Below, one piece after another: positions 38,786 through 48,927 of a stretch of DNA of 64,000 bases. Both the position numbers and the translations under genes were made by a program. The notes below the pieces were generated by a model that saw nothing but the letters and a program-made list of their open reading frames with translations, did no database searches and had not been told where the DNA came from. Position 1 is the stretch's first letter. Every line of letters begins with the position of its first letter. Source of the stretch: Pseudomonas sp. FP1742 (GTDB lineage Bacteria; Pseudomonadota; Gammaproteobacteria; Pseudomonadales; Pseudomonadaceae); NCBI RefSeq assembly GCF_030687145.1, contig NZ_CP117460.1, forward strand, positions 6,138,001-6,202,000. Direction: 5' to 3'.

Positions 38786-39235
38786 TCAATGATCCCGAAA
38801 CTCTTTATGGCAAGCACTGCACGCGTCTTCGACTTTCTGCACCGCCGGCCCCAGGTTACCGGCCTTGTAGGGTTGAACCTGGCTGGCGATCACCAGCTCA
38901 CCGGTGGCGCCCTCAAGGGTGCGGGCCATTTCCTGGAAACGTGCCTGTTTCTGCCAGACATCGTCCTTGGCGCTGGTGTGATCTGCTTCGCGCACCTGCG
39001 GGAAATGTTTCCACGGCTCATGGGACAACGCGTCGAGCTTCACCGCGCCGTCGGCGAATTTCGGGCCATCGAAGGGAATACGCCCACGCAACATGCCGCC
39101 CAGATCTTCGCCGGTCTTGAGCATCTGCTTGAAGATCGCCTTGCGCTGACCCAGTGGCGAGTTCGGGTCGACACCGCCACAGGCGGACAAGGCCAGACAG
39201 GCCAGCAATACAACAGAAAGTCTTTTAAGAGTCAT
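38786..39235 (-). CDS. Cytochrome c' / c556-family lipoprotein
   Basis: 149 aa. N-terminal signal with lipobox LSAC, so probably an outer-membrane lipoprotein facing the periplasm. A single haem-binding motif CSACH at residues 139-143 close to the C-terminus, with a four-helix-bundle pattern before it, marks the cytochrome c'/c556 family. These proteins bind haem high-spin and some scavenge NO; no partner oxidoreductase is adjacent, so function here is open. Diverges from mltA. Confidence 0.85.
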   Translation of the reverse strand: MTLKRLSVVLLACLALSACGGVDPNSPLGQRKAIFKQMLKTGEDLGGMLRGRIPFDGPKFADGAVKLDALSHEPWKHFPQVREADHTSAKDDVWQKQARFQEMARTLEGATGELVIASQVQPYKAGNLGPAVQKVEDACSACHKEFRDH

Positions 39236-39363
39236 GGTGGCTTCAGGTCACGGGAAACGGCAGCCAGTATCCTCGCGTCACTGGCAAAGACCAATAGCCC
39301 TATTATCAATACGGGTTGTTTGAGCGCATGGAGCACTCAGGCAACCGGCAAAGGAATTACTCC

Positions 39364-40548
39364 ATGAACAGCCGTTTCAAGGCATGGCGTCACAATCTGC
39401 TCTGGTCCCTTCCGATGGTGGCCGTGCTTGCGGGCTGCACCGGTGGCGACAGCAGCAAACCGAAAACCCATGCACTGGCGACCTACTCCAGCGCCACCTG
39501 GGAAGCGCTTCCGGCGGTGTCCGACAACGACCTCGTTGCCGGTTTCGGCTCGTGGCGCAGCGCCTGCACCCGACTCAAGGCCGACCCGGTCTGGGGTGGC
39601 ACCTGTGCCGCTTCCGCCAACGTGCAGCCAACCGCCAGCGATATCCGCGGCTTCCTCAAGCAGAACCTCGATGTTTACGGCTTGCGCGCCGCCAACGACA
39701 ACCCCAACGGCTTGATCACCGGTTACTACGAACCGGTGTATCCCGGCAGCCTGACCCAGACCGAGCAAGCGAACATCCCGGTGTACGGCGTGCCCGAAGA
39801 CATGATCATCGTCTCGCTGGACAGTATTTACCCGGAGCTCAAAGGCAAACGCCTGCGCGGACGGCTCGAAGGTCGCGTGCTCAAACCATATGACGATGCG
39901 GCAACCATTGAAACCAAAGGCGTGAAGGCGCCGGTGATTGCCTGGCTGACCGACCCGATGAACCTGCAGTTTCTGCAAATCCAGGGTTCGGGGCGCATCC
40001 AGCTCGAGGATGGCCGTCAACTGCGCATCGGTTATGCCGACCAGAACGGCCACCCCTACCGCCCCATTGGTCGCTGGCTGGTGGATCAGGGCGAGCTGAA
40101 GAAAGAAGAGGTGACCATGAGCGCCATCGATAACTGGGCCAAGGCCAATCCGACGCGCATTCCCGAACTGCTCGGCAGCAATCCCAGCTATGTGTTTTTC
40201 AATCGCAACCCGGACAGCAACGAAGGGCCGCGCGGCTCGCTGAATGTGCCATTGACCGCCGGTTACAGTGCGGCGGTGGATCGCAAGGTGATTCCGCTTG
40301 GCAGCCTGTTGTGGTTATCGACCACACGACCTGACGGCAGCGCACTGGTGCGTCCGGTGGCGGCTCAAGATACCGGCGGCGCGATTGCCGGCGAGGTCCG
40401 CGCAGACCTGTTCTGGGGCACGGGCGATGCAGCCGGGCAGTTGGCTGGAGACATGAAACAGCAGGGGCAGATCTGGATGCTTTGGCCTAAAGGGGCGGCA
40501 TTGCCGCAGGTGCCGCAGGTTGCCGATACGGTTAAAGCCAATCCTTAA
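39364..40548 (+). CDS. mltA: Membrane-bound lytic murein transglycosylase A
   Basis: 394 aa outer-membrane lipoprotein that cleaves peptidoglycan glycan strands to 1,6-anhydromuropeptides. Lipobox LAGC (VAVLAGCTGG), MltA domain with ITGYYEPVYPGS and the 3D domain carrying the catalytic Asp in AAQDTGGAIAG. ATG 39364 (MNSRFKAWRHN) is chosen for AAAGGA ten bases upstream; an ATG at 39316 lacks a ribosome site. Followed by REPIN 12. Confidence 0.94.
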   Translation: MNSRFKAWRHNLLWSLPMVAVLAGCTGGDSSKPKTHALATYSSATWEALPAVSDNDLVAGFGSWRSACTRLKADPVWGGTCAASANVQPTASDIRGFLKQNLDVYGLRAANDNPNGLITGYYEPVYPGSLTQTEQANIPVYGVPEDMIIVSLDSIYPELKGKRLRGRLEGRVLKPYDDAATIETKGVKAPVIAWLTDPMNLQFLQIQGSGRIQLEDGRQLRIGYADQNGHPYRPIGRWLVDQGELKKEEVTMSAIDNWAKANPTRIPELLGSNPSYVFFNRNPDSNEGPRGSLNVPLTAGYSAAVDRKVIPLGSLLWLSTTRPDGSALVRPVAAQDTGGAIAGEVRADLFWGTGDAAGQLAGDMKQQGQIWMLWPKGAALPQVPQVADTVKANP

Positions 40549-40573
40549 GCGTTGTGTCGGCAACACTACTGCA

Positions 40574-40666
40574 TTCGCGAGCAAGCCCGCTCCCACATTG
40601 GATCTCTGCGGCACACAAAGTCTGTGTTCACTGAGGATCAAATGTGGGAGCGGGCTTGCTCGCGAA
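40574..40666. repeat. REPIN 12 (tail-first REP pair, 47-nt spacer)
   Basis: Inverted REP arms at 40574-40596 and 40644-40666 between convergent mltA and the MAPEG gene. Confidence 0.9.
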
Positions 40667-40688
40667 GAGGTCAGCAAAAACAATGCTC

Positions 40689-41075
40689 TCAGACAGATAC
40701 CACAAAGAAACTGACAATCAGCCCCATGCCAATGGCCCACACCAGCGACCGCAGAATCGCCCAGTCCGCCAGATAGCAAATGATGTACAGCAGCCGACTG
40801 GTGATGAACAGCACCGACAGCACATTGATCGTCACCAGTTCGGCATTGCCGGCCAGATGCGCCACGATCACCGCCGCGGCAAACGCCGGGGTCACTTCGA
40901 AGCTGTTCAACTGCGCCGAATGCGCACGCCTGGCCACGCCTTCGAGCGAATCCAGAAACGCCCTTGGGTCGTGATTCTGTTTCAGCCCGAACTTGCCATT
41001 GCTGAACTTGGCGACGCCTGTGCACAGATAAGGCAAGCAGATCGCAATCAAAATGCACCACAGAGCAACCGTCAT
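40689..41075 (-). CDS. MAPEG-family membrane protein
   Basis: 128 aa with four hydrophobic helices and the MAPEG-type loop RAHSAQLNSFEVTPAFAAAVIVAHLAG after helix 1, where glutathione binds in eukaryotic members. Bacterial members of this short type have no proven enzymatic role. It lies 50 bp downstream of an EamA-type transporter gene on the same strand and may share a transcript. Confidence 0.85.
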   Translation of the reverse strand: MTVALWCILIAICLPYLCTGVAKFSNGKFGLKQNHDPRAFLDSLEGVARRAHSAQLNSFEVTPAFAAAVIVAHLAGNAELVTINVLSVLFITSRLLYIICYLADWAILRSLVWAIGMGLIVSFFVVSV

Positions 41076-41125
41076 AACGCAGTCCCTTCTTTAAGTTGTA
41101 GAGAATCGAATTCCATCAGCGGCGA

Positions 41126-41959
41126 CTAAAATTTCATCACCAACATGCCGATCAAAACCAGTGCGCAGGCTAAGAGTCGTGGCCCGCCAAAAGGTTCTTT
41201 GAGGTAGCGCATACCGAACAGCACCACCAGAATCACGCTGATCTCGCGCAGCGCCGCAGCTTCGGCAATTGAACCGAGCTGCATGGCCCAAAGCACCAAA
41301 GCGTAGCTGAACAAGACGCAGAACCCGACCGCCAACCCCAACCGCCACTGTTCGCGCCAGAACAACATGAACGCCGGGCGTTTGCGCACCAGCGCCAGCA
41401 AGGGGAACGGCCAGGCACTGAGCACGGTGACCCATACCAGGTAATCCAGCGGATGGGACCAGCGTCGCAAGGCCTGGCCATCGATGAAGGTGTAGCAGCC
41501 GATGCACAAGCCGATCAGCGCCACCACCGGCAGCATCGACCACGGCAGACGCACCCCGCCCCCGCCCTGCCAGAGCAGGCACAACATGCCGAACGGAATG
41601 AGCAAAATCCCGAAGATCTGCTGAGCCGTCAGCACTTCACCGGCGAAGATCAACGTCAATGCCAGCACCACCAGCGGCGACAGGCCACGCATCAAGGGAT
41701 AGACCAGGCCGAGATCGCCGACCCGATAGGCCTGGATCAACAGGTAGCGATAGAGCAACTCGAATGCCGCCGACGCGAGAATCCACGGCCACATCTCCAG
41801 TGGCGGCAACGCCACGAATGGCAGCATCAGCGCAACAAACAGCAGCGCCACGCTGTCCATGCAGGCCACCACCAACAGCCGCTCCGCACTGAACTTGATC
41901 AGGGTATTCCACGCCGCGTGCAATAGCGCCGCCACCAACACCAGAACCGTCGCAAGCAC
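41126..41959 (-). CDS. EamA/DMT-family transporter
   Basis: 277 aa with ten hydrophobic helices arranged as two five-helix EamA repeats; conserved features include HAAWNTLIKFSAERL at the N-terminus and AEAAALREISVILVVLFG with KEPFG in the second repeat. DMT-family carriers move metabolites, amino acids or drugs by exchange with protons; the substrate cannot be read from sequence. It diverges from the MFS gene at 42181. Confidence 0.85.
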   Translation of the reverse strand: MLATVLVLVAALLHAAWNTLIKFSAERLLVVACMDSVALLFVALMLPFVALPPLEMWPWILASAAFELLYRYLLIQAYRVGDLGLVYPLMRGLSPLVVLALTLIFAGEVLTAQQIFGILLIPFGMLCLLWQGGGGVRLPWSMLPVVALIGLCIGCYTFIDGQALRRWSHPLDYLVWVTVLSAWPFPLLALVRKRPAFMLFWREQWRLGLAVGFCVLFSYALVLWAMQLGSIAEAAALREISVILVVLFGMRYLKEPFGGPRLLACALVLIGMLVMKF

Positions 41960-42180
41960 GGCACACTCCCTATTTCGCCACGCCCTCCCCCTACAGGGGT
42001 GAGGCAGATATTTGATTCGCCATATGTCCGCAGCTGTTTATACTGCAAGCGACCACGCCGCACTCAGTTGCGCACAGACTAATACCAATAATTCCTGCCT
42101 CTGCCCGCTCTCATGGAGAACGGTCGTCGGCCTGCGTATGCCTGATCAAAGCGTCAAGACTACCGACAGAGACCTTGCGC

Positions 42181-43350
42181 ATGCCACTCGCCTTGCTTGC
42201 ACTGGCCGTTGCCGCTTTCGGCATCGGCACCACTGAGTTCGTCATCATGGGTTTACTGCCCGATGTCGCCCGCGACCTCGCCGTGAGCATTCCTCACGCC
42301 GGCCTGCTCATCACTGGATACGCCCTGGGCGTGGTGTTCGGTGCGCCGATCCTCGCGGTCGGCACCGCCAACATGCCGCGCAAAGCCACGCTGCTGGGCA
42401 TGACGATGATGTTCATTCTCGGCAACATCCTCTGCGCCCTGGCGCCGAACTACGCCACATTGATGGCCGCACGAGTGATCACCGCGCTGTGCCATGGCGC
42501 GTTTTTCGGCATCGGTTCAGTGGTAGCGGCCAGTCTGGTGGCACCGAACAAACGAGCCCAGGCGATTGCCATGATGTTCACCGGCCTGACCCTGGCCAAC
42601 GTGCTGGGCGTGCCATTGGGCACTGCGCTGGGGCAATACGCCGGCTGGCGCTCGACTTTCTGGGCGGTGTCGGTGATTGGCGTAATTGCGGCGATCGCGC
42701 AGTGGGTCTGGCTGCCCAAGGAAATTCCCATGGACAAGGCCAACCTGGCCAGCGAGTTCAAAGTGCTGGGCAAGGTCAACGTGCTGCTGGCGCTGGGCAT
42801 GAGCGTGCTGGCGTCCACCAGCCTGTTCAGCGTATTCACCTATATCGCGCCGATCCTGCAAGACATTACCGGCGTCAGCCCCCATGGCGTGACGATCATG
42901 CTGCTGTTGTTCGGCGTCGGTCTGACGGCGGGCAGTATGCTGGGCGGCCGATTGGCGGACAGTCGCTTGCTGCCTTCACTGGTAGGCATGGCGTTGGCCG
43001 TGGCCGTGGTGCTGGCCGCTTTCAGCCAGACCAGCCATTCGGTGATCCCGGCAGCGATCACGCTGGTGTTGTGGGGTGTTTTCGCGTTCGCGTTGTGCCC
43101 GATCCTGCAGTTGCTGATCATTGATGAGGCTCATGAGGCACCGAACCTCGGCTCGACGTTGAATCAAAGCGCATTCAATCTCGGCAACGCCGCCGGAGCG
43201 TGGATTGGCGGGCTGGTTGTCGCCAGTGGCGCGGACCTGGCGGACTTGCCGTGGACCGGCGCACTGGTCAGCGGGTTAACGGTGCTGACGGCGCTATTTT
43301 TCATCTACCTGCAACGTCGCAGTGCTGCCGTGGTCAGCGCGTCCGATTAA
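42181..43350 (+). CDS. MFS transporter, AraJ/YdhP-like (DHA1 family)
   Basis: 389 aa with twelve membrane helices. The N-terminus PLALLALAVAAFGIGTTEFVIMG and motif C region LTLANVLGVPLGTALGQ match the AraJ/YdhP/PbuE group of exporters. ATG 42181 has AGAGA eight bases before it; TTG 42175 is too close to that site. YdhP-type proteins are inner-membrane efflux carriers with poorly known substrates (purines, arabinose-like sugars in relatives). Single gene, followed by REPIN 13. Confidence 0.85.
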   Translation: MPLALLALAVAAFGIGTTEFVIMGLLPDVARDLAVSIPHAGLLITGYALGVVFGAPILAVGTANMPRKATLLGMTMMFILGNILCALAPNYATLMAARVITALCHGAFFGIGSVVAASLVAPNKRAQAIAMMFTGLTLANVLGVPLGTALGQYAGWRSTFWAVSVIGVIAAIAQWVWLPKEIPMDKANLASEFKVLGKVNVLLALGMSVLASTSLFSVFTYIAPILQDITGVSPHGVTIMLLLFGVGLTAGSMLGGRLADSRLLPSLVGMALAVAVVLAAFSQTSHSVIPAAITLVLWGVFAFALCPILQLLIIDEAHEAPNLGSTLNQSAFNLGNAAGAWIGGLVVASGADLADLPWTGALVSGLTVLTALFFIYLQRRSAAVVSASD

Positions 43351-43377
43351 TGCCAGTCGGTGAAATTACGAAACCTA

Positions 43378-43464
43378 TGGGAGCGGGCTTGCTCGCGAAG
43401 GCGGTGAGTCAGGCGACATCAATCTTGAATGTGCCGCCGTCTTCGCGAGCAAGCCCGCTCCCAC
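43378..43464. repeat. REPIN 13 (head-first REP pair, 42-nt spacer)
   Basis: Inverted REP arms at 43378-43399 (first base degenerate) and 43442-43464 between convergent genes. Confidence 0.88.
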
Positions 43465-43497
43465 ATTGAATTGCGCTGGCATCAGGTTCTTCTACCT

Positions 43498-44385
43498 TCA
43501 CTTTTCGATCTTTTGCGGTTCGGATTCCTGGGCCCGCTGCGCAGAGGTCTTCGGCGGCCCGCTTTCACTGCGAATCTGCGCGTGACTGATCAGCGCGAAG
43601 ATAAAACTGCCGCCGATGATGTTCCCCGCCAGCGTGGGACCGGCGAACACCAGCCAGAAATCCTTCCACGGCAATTCGCCGGCGAACACCAGGTACGAGA
43701 CCTCGACCGATCCGACCACGATGTGGGTAAAGTCCCCCAGCGCCATGAAATAGGTGATGAGGATGATGATCCACATCTTGGCGCTCTCCATGGACGGAAT
43801 CATCCAGACCATGGTGGCGATCATCCAGCCGGAGATGATGCCTTTGGCGAACATTTTGCTGGCGTCGTTTTCCATGACCTTGCGCCCGATGTCGAGGAAG
43901 GCCAGATCGGTCTTGGTGTCGAAAATCGGCAGGTGCAGCATCACATACGCCACCAGCAAGGTGCCGCAGAGGTTGCCCACCAGCACTACCGTCCACAGCC
44001 GCAACAGCCGACCGAAGTTACCCAGCGTGGGCTTGCTCATGATCGGCAGCACGGCGGTCAGGGTATTTTCGGTGAAGAGTTGTTGCCGGGCGAGTATCAC
44101 TGCGAGAAAACCGGCGCAGTACCCGAAGCTGGCGATCACCTTGAAGCCTTCACCGTCCGGCAGGCGCGAGTTGAGCAATCCCATGCCCATCAGTGACAAG
44201 CCCATGGTCAGGCCGGCGGCCAGGGCCGACCACCATAGCGCCGCAACACTGCGCTCAAGTTCCTGATCGCCTTGGGTGCGAATGATTTCGTGCAGCACCG
44301 CCGCGCGCGGGGGCTGGTTTTTGTCGACCTCGCGCCGTTCCTGTGCCGAGAGGTCCGGGGTCTTGCCGTCTTTGGGCGTGTCCAT
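43498..44385 (-). CDS. yfdC: Formate/nitrite transporter family protein, YfdC-like
   Basis: 295 aa with six central membrane helices and charged cytoplasmic ends. Closest in pattern to E. coli YfdC: ARQQLFTENTLTAVLPIMSKPT in the first half and IVVGSVEVSYLVFAGELPW with PTLAGNIIGGSFIFALISHAQIR at the end. FNT proteins are pentameric anion channels; the YfdC branch has no established substrate, although the central-His region is replaced by GDFTHIVVGS here as in YfdC. No formate metabolism genes are adjacent. Confidence 0.88.
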   Translation of the reverse strand: MDTPKDGKTPDLSAQERREVDKNQPPRAAVLHEIIRTQGDQELERSVAALWWSALAAGLTMGLSLMGMGLLNSRLPDGEGFKVIASFGYCAGFLAVILARQQLFTENTLTAVLPIMSKPTLGNFGRLLRLWTVVLVGNLCGTLLVAYVMLHLPIFDTKTDLAFLDIGRKVMENDASKMFAKGIISGWMIATMVWMIPSMESAKMWIIILITYFMALGDFTHIVVGSVEVSYLVFAGELPWKDFWLVFAGPTLAGNIIGGSFIFALISHAQIRSESGPPKTSAQRAQESEPQKIEK

Positions 44386-44478
44386 AGAGTTCCTGAACCG
44401 GTTGCGTGTCTAGGTACGACACGCGGGGTTCAGAGCTGTTCAGTGGTGCGTTAAATCATCGCTGACCGATAGACCGCT

Positions 44479-44568
44479 TTCGCGGGCAAGCCCGCTCCCA
44501 CACTGGATCTGCGTCGTGCACAAAGTTTCTGCTCACTGAGGCAAATGTGGGAGCGGCTTGCTCGCGAA
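44479..44568. repeat. REPIN 14 (tail-first REP pair, 45-nt spacer, one arm with a deletion)
   Basis: Arms at 44479-44501 and 44547-44568; the second lacks one G in the GCGGG tract. It ends 11 bp before the thioesterase stop codon. Confidence 0.85.
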
Positions 44569-44578
44569 ACCGCCGATT

Positions 44579-44983
44579 TCACCCGCCGATGTCATCATCC
44601 TTGAACTGGTCTTTGACGTACCTGATCTCGGTCCGGCCGTGCAGCATGGGCAGGCCGTCTTCACCAAGGTTCACGAACACCATCTTCTCTACCGTCAGGA
44701 TGCTCTTGCGGGTGATCTTGTTGCGCACTTCGCAGGTCAGGGTGATCGAGGTGCGACCGAACTCGGTGGCGGTAATGCCTAACTCGATGATGTCGCCCTG
44801 GCGCGAGGCGCTGACGAAGTTGATTTCGGAAATGTACTTGGTGACCACGCGCTGATTACCCAGCTGGACGATGGCGTAGATCGCCGCCTCTTCGTCGATC
44901 CAGCGCAGCAGGCTGCCGCCGAACAGCGTGCCGTTGGGGTTGAGGTCTTCGGGTTTTACCCATTTGCGGGTGTGGAAATTCAT
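44579..44983 (-). CDS. Acyl-CoA thioesterase, YciA-type hotdog fold
   Basis: 134 aa, single hotdog domain of the 4HBT/YciA group, which hydrolyses acyl-CoA in the cytoplasm. Seen: NPNGTLFGGSLLRWIDEEAAI, with the catalytic Asp in the long helix, and ISEINFVSASRQGDIIELG. ATG 44983 follows AGGAG by five bases; a GTG two codons up overlaps that site. It diverges from the ahcY riboswitch region. Chain-length preference is not predictable. Confidence 0.88.
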   Translation of the reverse strand: MNFHTRKWVKPEDLNPNGTLFGGSLLRWIDEEAAIYAIVQLGNQRVVTKYISEINFVSASRQGDIIELGITATEFGRTSITLTCEVRNKITRKSILTVEKMVFVNLGEDGLPMLHGRTEIRYVKDQFKDDDIGG

Positions 44984-45103
44984 ACTCACTCCTGACCGTC
45001 TTGCCGATTGATGCCGGCCATCATGGCAGAGCCCGGACTAGAGCTCTATTAAGCATCGACTATGGTCTCGATTACCGTTCGGACATTGACCAACAGAAAC
45101 GCT

Positions 45104-45131
45104 TTGGAAGATCAGCATAGCCCGCTATAAT
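45104..45131 (+). promoter_or_regulatory. Sigma-70 promoter of ahcY
   Basis: TTGGAA (45104-45109), 16-bp spacer, perfect TATAAT (45126-45131), about 54 bp before the SAH riboswitch. Confidence 0.8.
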
Positions 45132-45143
45132 CGCCCCCGTTTC

Positions 45144-46713
<1,570 letters not shown>

Positions 46714-46737
46714 TCGGTCCTGCCGCCTGCTCTCCTT

Positions 46738-46825
46738 GTGGGAGCGGGCTTGCTCGCGAAGACGATTTATCATTCAACATTGATGTCGACTGACCCACCG
46801 TTTTCGCGAGCAAGCCCGCTCCCAC
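46738..46825. repeat. REPIN 15 (head-first REP pair, 42-nt spacer)
   Basis: Inverted REP arms at 46738-46760 and 46803-46825, inside the probable ahcY-metF operon. Confidence 0.9.
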
Positions 46826-46873
46826 ATGGGATGTGCAAGCCTCTCCGGCTTACGTGCTTCCAAGGATATGACC

Positions 46874-47719
46874 ATGTCCCAAGAACGTCGCTACAGCTTC
46901 GAATTCTTCCCGACGAAGACCGATGCTGGGCATGAAAAACTGATCGCCACTGCCCGTCAGCTGGCGACCTACAATCCCGATTTCTTCTCCTGCACCTACG
47001 GCGCTGGCGGTTCGACCCGTGATCGCACCCTCAACACCGTGTTGCAGCTGGAAAGTGAAGTCAAAGTCCCTGCCGCACCGCATTTGTCTTGCGTGGGCGA
47101 CAGCAAGGACGACCTGCGCGGCCTGCTGACCCAGTACAAGGCAGCCGGCATCCAGCGAATCGTTGCGCTTCGCGGTGACCTGCCCTCGGGCATGGGCATG
47201 GCCAGCGGCGAGTTGCGTCACGCCAATGACCTGGTTGAATTCATTCGTGAAGAGACCGGCGATCATTTCCATATCGAAGTCGCCGCTTACCCGGAAATGC
47301 ATCCGCAAGCGCGCAACTTCGAAGACGATCTCAACAACTTCGTGCGCAAGGCCAACGCCGGCGCCAACAGTGCGATCACCCAGTACTTCTTCAACGCCGA
47401 CAGCTATTTCTACTTCGTCGAGCGTGTACGGGCCAAGGGTGTGAACATCCCGATCGTGCCGGGGATCATGCCGATCACCAACTACAGCAAGCTGGCGCGC
47501 TTCTCCGATGCTTGCGGAGCGGAAATCCCGCGCTGGATCCGCAAGCAACTGGAAGCCTACGGCGACGACACCCAGAGCATTCAAAGCTTTGGTGAGCAAG
47601 TCATCACCGAGATGTGCGAACACCTGTTGCAAGGTGGCGCACCGGGGCTGCACTTCTACACACTGAACCAGGCTGAACCGAGCCTGGCGGTGTGGAATAA
47701 CCTGAAGTTGCCGCGCTAA
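46874..47719 (+). CDS. metF: Methylenetetrahydrofolate reductase
   Basis: 281 aa FAD enzyme producing 5-methyl-THF for methionine synthesis. The TIM-barrel signatures SFEFFPTK near the N-terminus, TYGAGGSTRDRTL, and ALRGDLP are present, as is the catalytic Glu in FEFFP. ATG 46874 has AAGGA nine bases upstream; the frame is open to 46826 but crosses REPIN 15. It lies after ahcY on the same strand, so the riboswitch transcript may include it, tying re-methylation to SAH levels. Confidence 0.96.
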   Translation: MSQERRYSFEFFPTKTDAGHEKLIATARQLATYNPDFFSCTYGAGGSTRDRTLNTVLQLESEVKVPAAPHLSCVGDSKDDLRGLLTQYKAAGIQRIVALRGDLPSGMGMASGELRHANDLVEFIREETGDHFHIEVAAYPEMHPQARNFEDDLNNFVRKANAGANSAITQYFFNADSYFYFVERVRAKGVNIPIVPGIMPITNYSKLARFSDACGAEIPRWIRKQLEAYGDDTQSIQSFGEQVITEMCEHLLQGGAPGLHFYTLNQAEPSLAVWNNLKLPR

Positions 47720-47741
47720 TAGCCGTTAACGCAAGATCAAG

Positions 47742-47811
47742 AGATCGCAGTCTTCGGCAGCGCCTCCAGAGGAATATGTACCTCTGCAGGCGCCGCCGAA
47801 GGCTGCGATCT
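47742..47811 (+). terminator. Long hairpin after metF
   Basis: Two 31-bp arms (47742-47772 and 47781-47811) with a few mismatches and an 8-base loop, then TTTTGCTTTT. It resembles a dispersed Pseudomonas repeat (AGATCGCAG...CTTCGG) used as a transcript end. Confidence 0.75.
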
Positions 47812-47888
47812 TTTGCTTTTAATGCCCGATCCAGAGCTTCTGGATCCGGTTTCTGGCTCTTTATGATTTCTCGTCGTAATCTCAAGCC

Positions 47889-48704
47889 ATGCCCCTGATC
47901 GCCCAGTTACTGACCGTGCTTCTATTCACTTGCCTGAGCTTCACCGCTCGGGGCGAGAAGCTGCGTATTGTCACCGAACCCTGGGCGCCTTACGTGTATG
48001 AGGAAAACGGCACGGCGCTGGGGCTCGACTACGAAACCACGGCCATTGTCTTCAAGCGCCTGGGGATCGACGTGGAATGGCAGTTCCTGCCCTGGAAACG
48101 CTGCCTGTCGATGCTGGAGCAGGGTCAGGCAGACGGTGCGCTGGATATTTTCCATAGCGATGAACGCGAAGCGACTCTGCTCTACCCCAGCGAACCGCTC
48201 TCGCAAGTGGAATTCGTGATGTTCTACGCCAACGAGCGACCGTTCCCGTTTCGCACCCTGGAGGATCTGAAAGGCCTGACCATCGGCACCTCGCCGGGCT
48301 ACCTGTACAGCAAGGACTTCAGCGAATCGAGGCTGTTCACCCAGGAGCCCGCGCCCACTCATGAAGCCAACTTCGGCAAACTGGTACGCGGGCGGATCGA
48401 CCTGCTGATCACCGATCGCCGGGTCGGCCAGTACTTGCTCGATCAACTGAACATCCGCGACAAGATCACCGAGAACCCGACCGTCATCAGCCAGCAGAGC
48501 CAGTATCTGGCGGTACGCCGCAATGCCGGGATGGATTTGCTGGTGCAGCGGTTCGGGGCCGAACTCAAGCGCTTCAAGCGCGAGCCCGCCTACGCCGAAC
48601 TGAGCGCCCGCTATGGTGCCGGCCCGGCCACCGAAGCACGGGGCGCCCACGCCACCGCAACCGGCGAAAAAACCGTTGAGCAGCAGGAAAGCGGCGCACA
48701 GTGA
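47889..48704 (+). CDS. Orphan periplasmic substrate-binding protein (SBP_bac_3 family)
   Basis: 271 aa with a signal peptide ([22 protein letters not shown]) and an amino-acid-type binding fold: [55 protein letters not shown] and [14 protein letters not shown]. The last ~35 residues ([22 protein letters not shown]) are low-complexity. No ABC permease or ATPase is adjacent. It lies between metF and rhlE, as a related gene does in P. aeruginosa. Ligand unknown. Confidence 0.82.
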   Translation: MPLIAQLLTVLLFTCLSFTARGEKLRIVTEPWAPYVYEENGTALGLDYETTAIVFKRLGIDVEWQFLPWKRCLSMLEQGQADGALDIFHSDEREATLLYPSEPLSQVEFVMFYANERPFPFRTLEDLKGLTIGTSPGYLYSKDFSESRLFTQEPAPTHEANFGKLVRGRIDLLITDRRVGQYLLDQLNIRDKITENPTVISQQSQYLAVRRNAGMDLLVQRFGAELKRFKREPAYAELSARYGAGPATEARGAHATATGEKTVEQQESGAQ

Positions 48705-48710
48705 TTGCTC

Positions 48711-48927
48711 TGTTATACTCCGGCCTTCCCGCCAGGCTCACGCCCGGACGCTCGGACTTGTTCAAGGCATCTCGATCCCGCTACAGCGCAGCTTTACCAG
48801 CCCGCGCGAGCGCTCCAGACGAGCCTTCGAGGCCCAGCAGGACCGGACGGGATTGCGTCCTCTTAAACGCCATTCGCGCCAGGCAAGACTCCCATTGGGC
48901 CAAGCCCTAACTAAAACAGGATTACTC
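48711..48927 (+). promoter_or_regulatory. rhlE promoter (extended -10) and ~200-nt leader
   Basis: TGTTATACT at 48711-48719 fits an extended -10 (TG-n-TATACT); no -35 is obvious. The leader then runs ~200 nt to ATG 48928 with no gene inside; it contains a small hairpin GGACG (48845-48849) / CGTCC (48856-48860). Long leaders of helicase genes are often autoregulatory. Confidence 0.5.

Noticed and set aside
42012..42044. Promoter for the MFS gene at 42181 (TTGATT / TATACT)
   Set aside because: Spacer of 21 bp is too long; the TATACT alone is not convincing.
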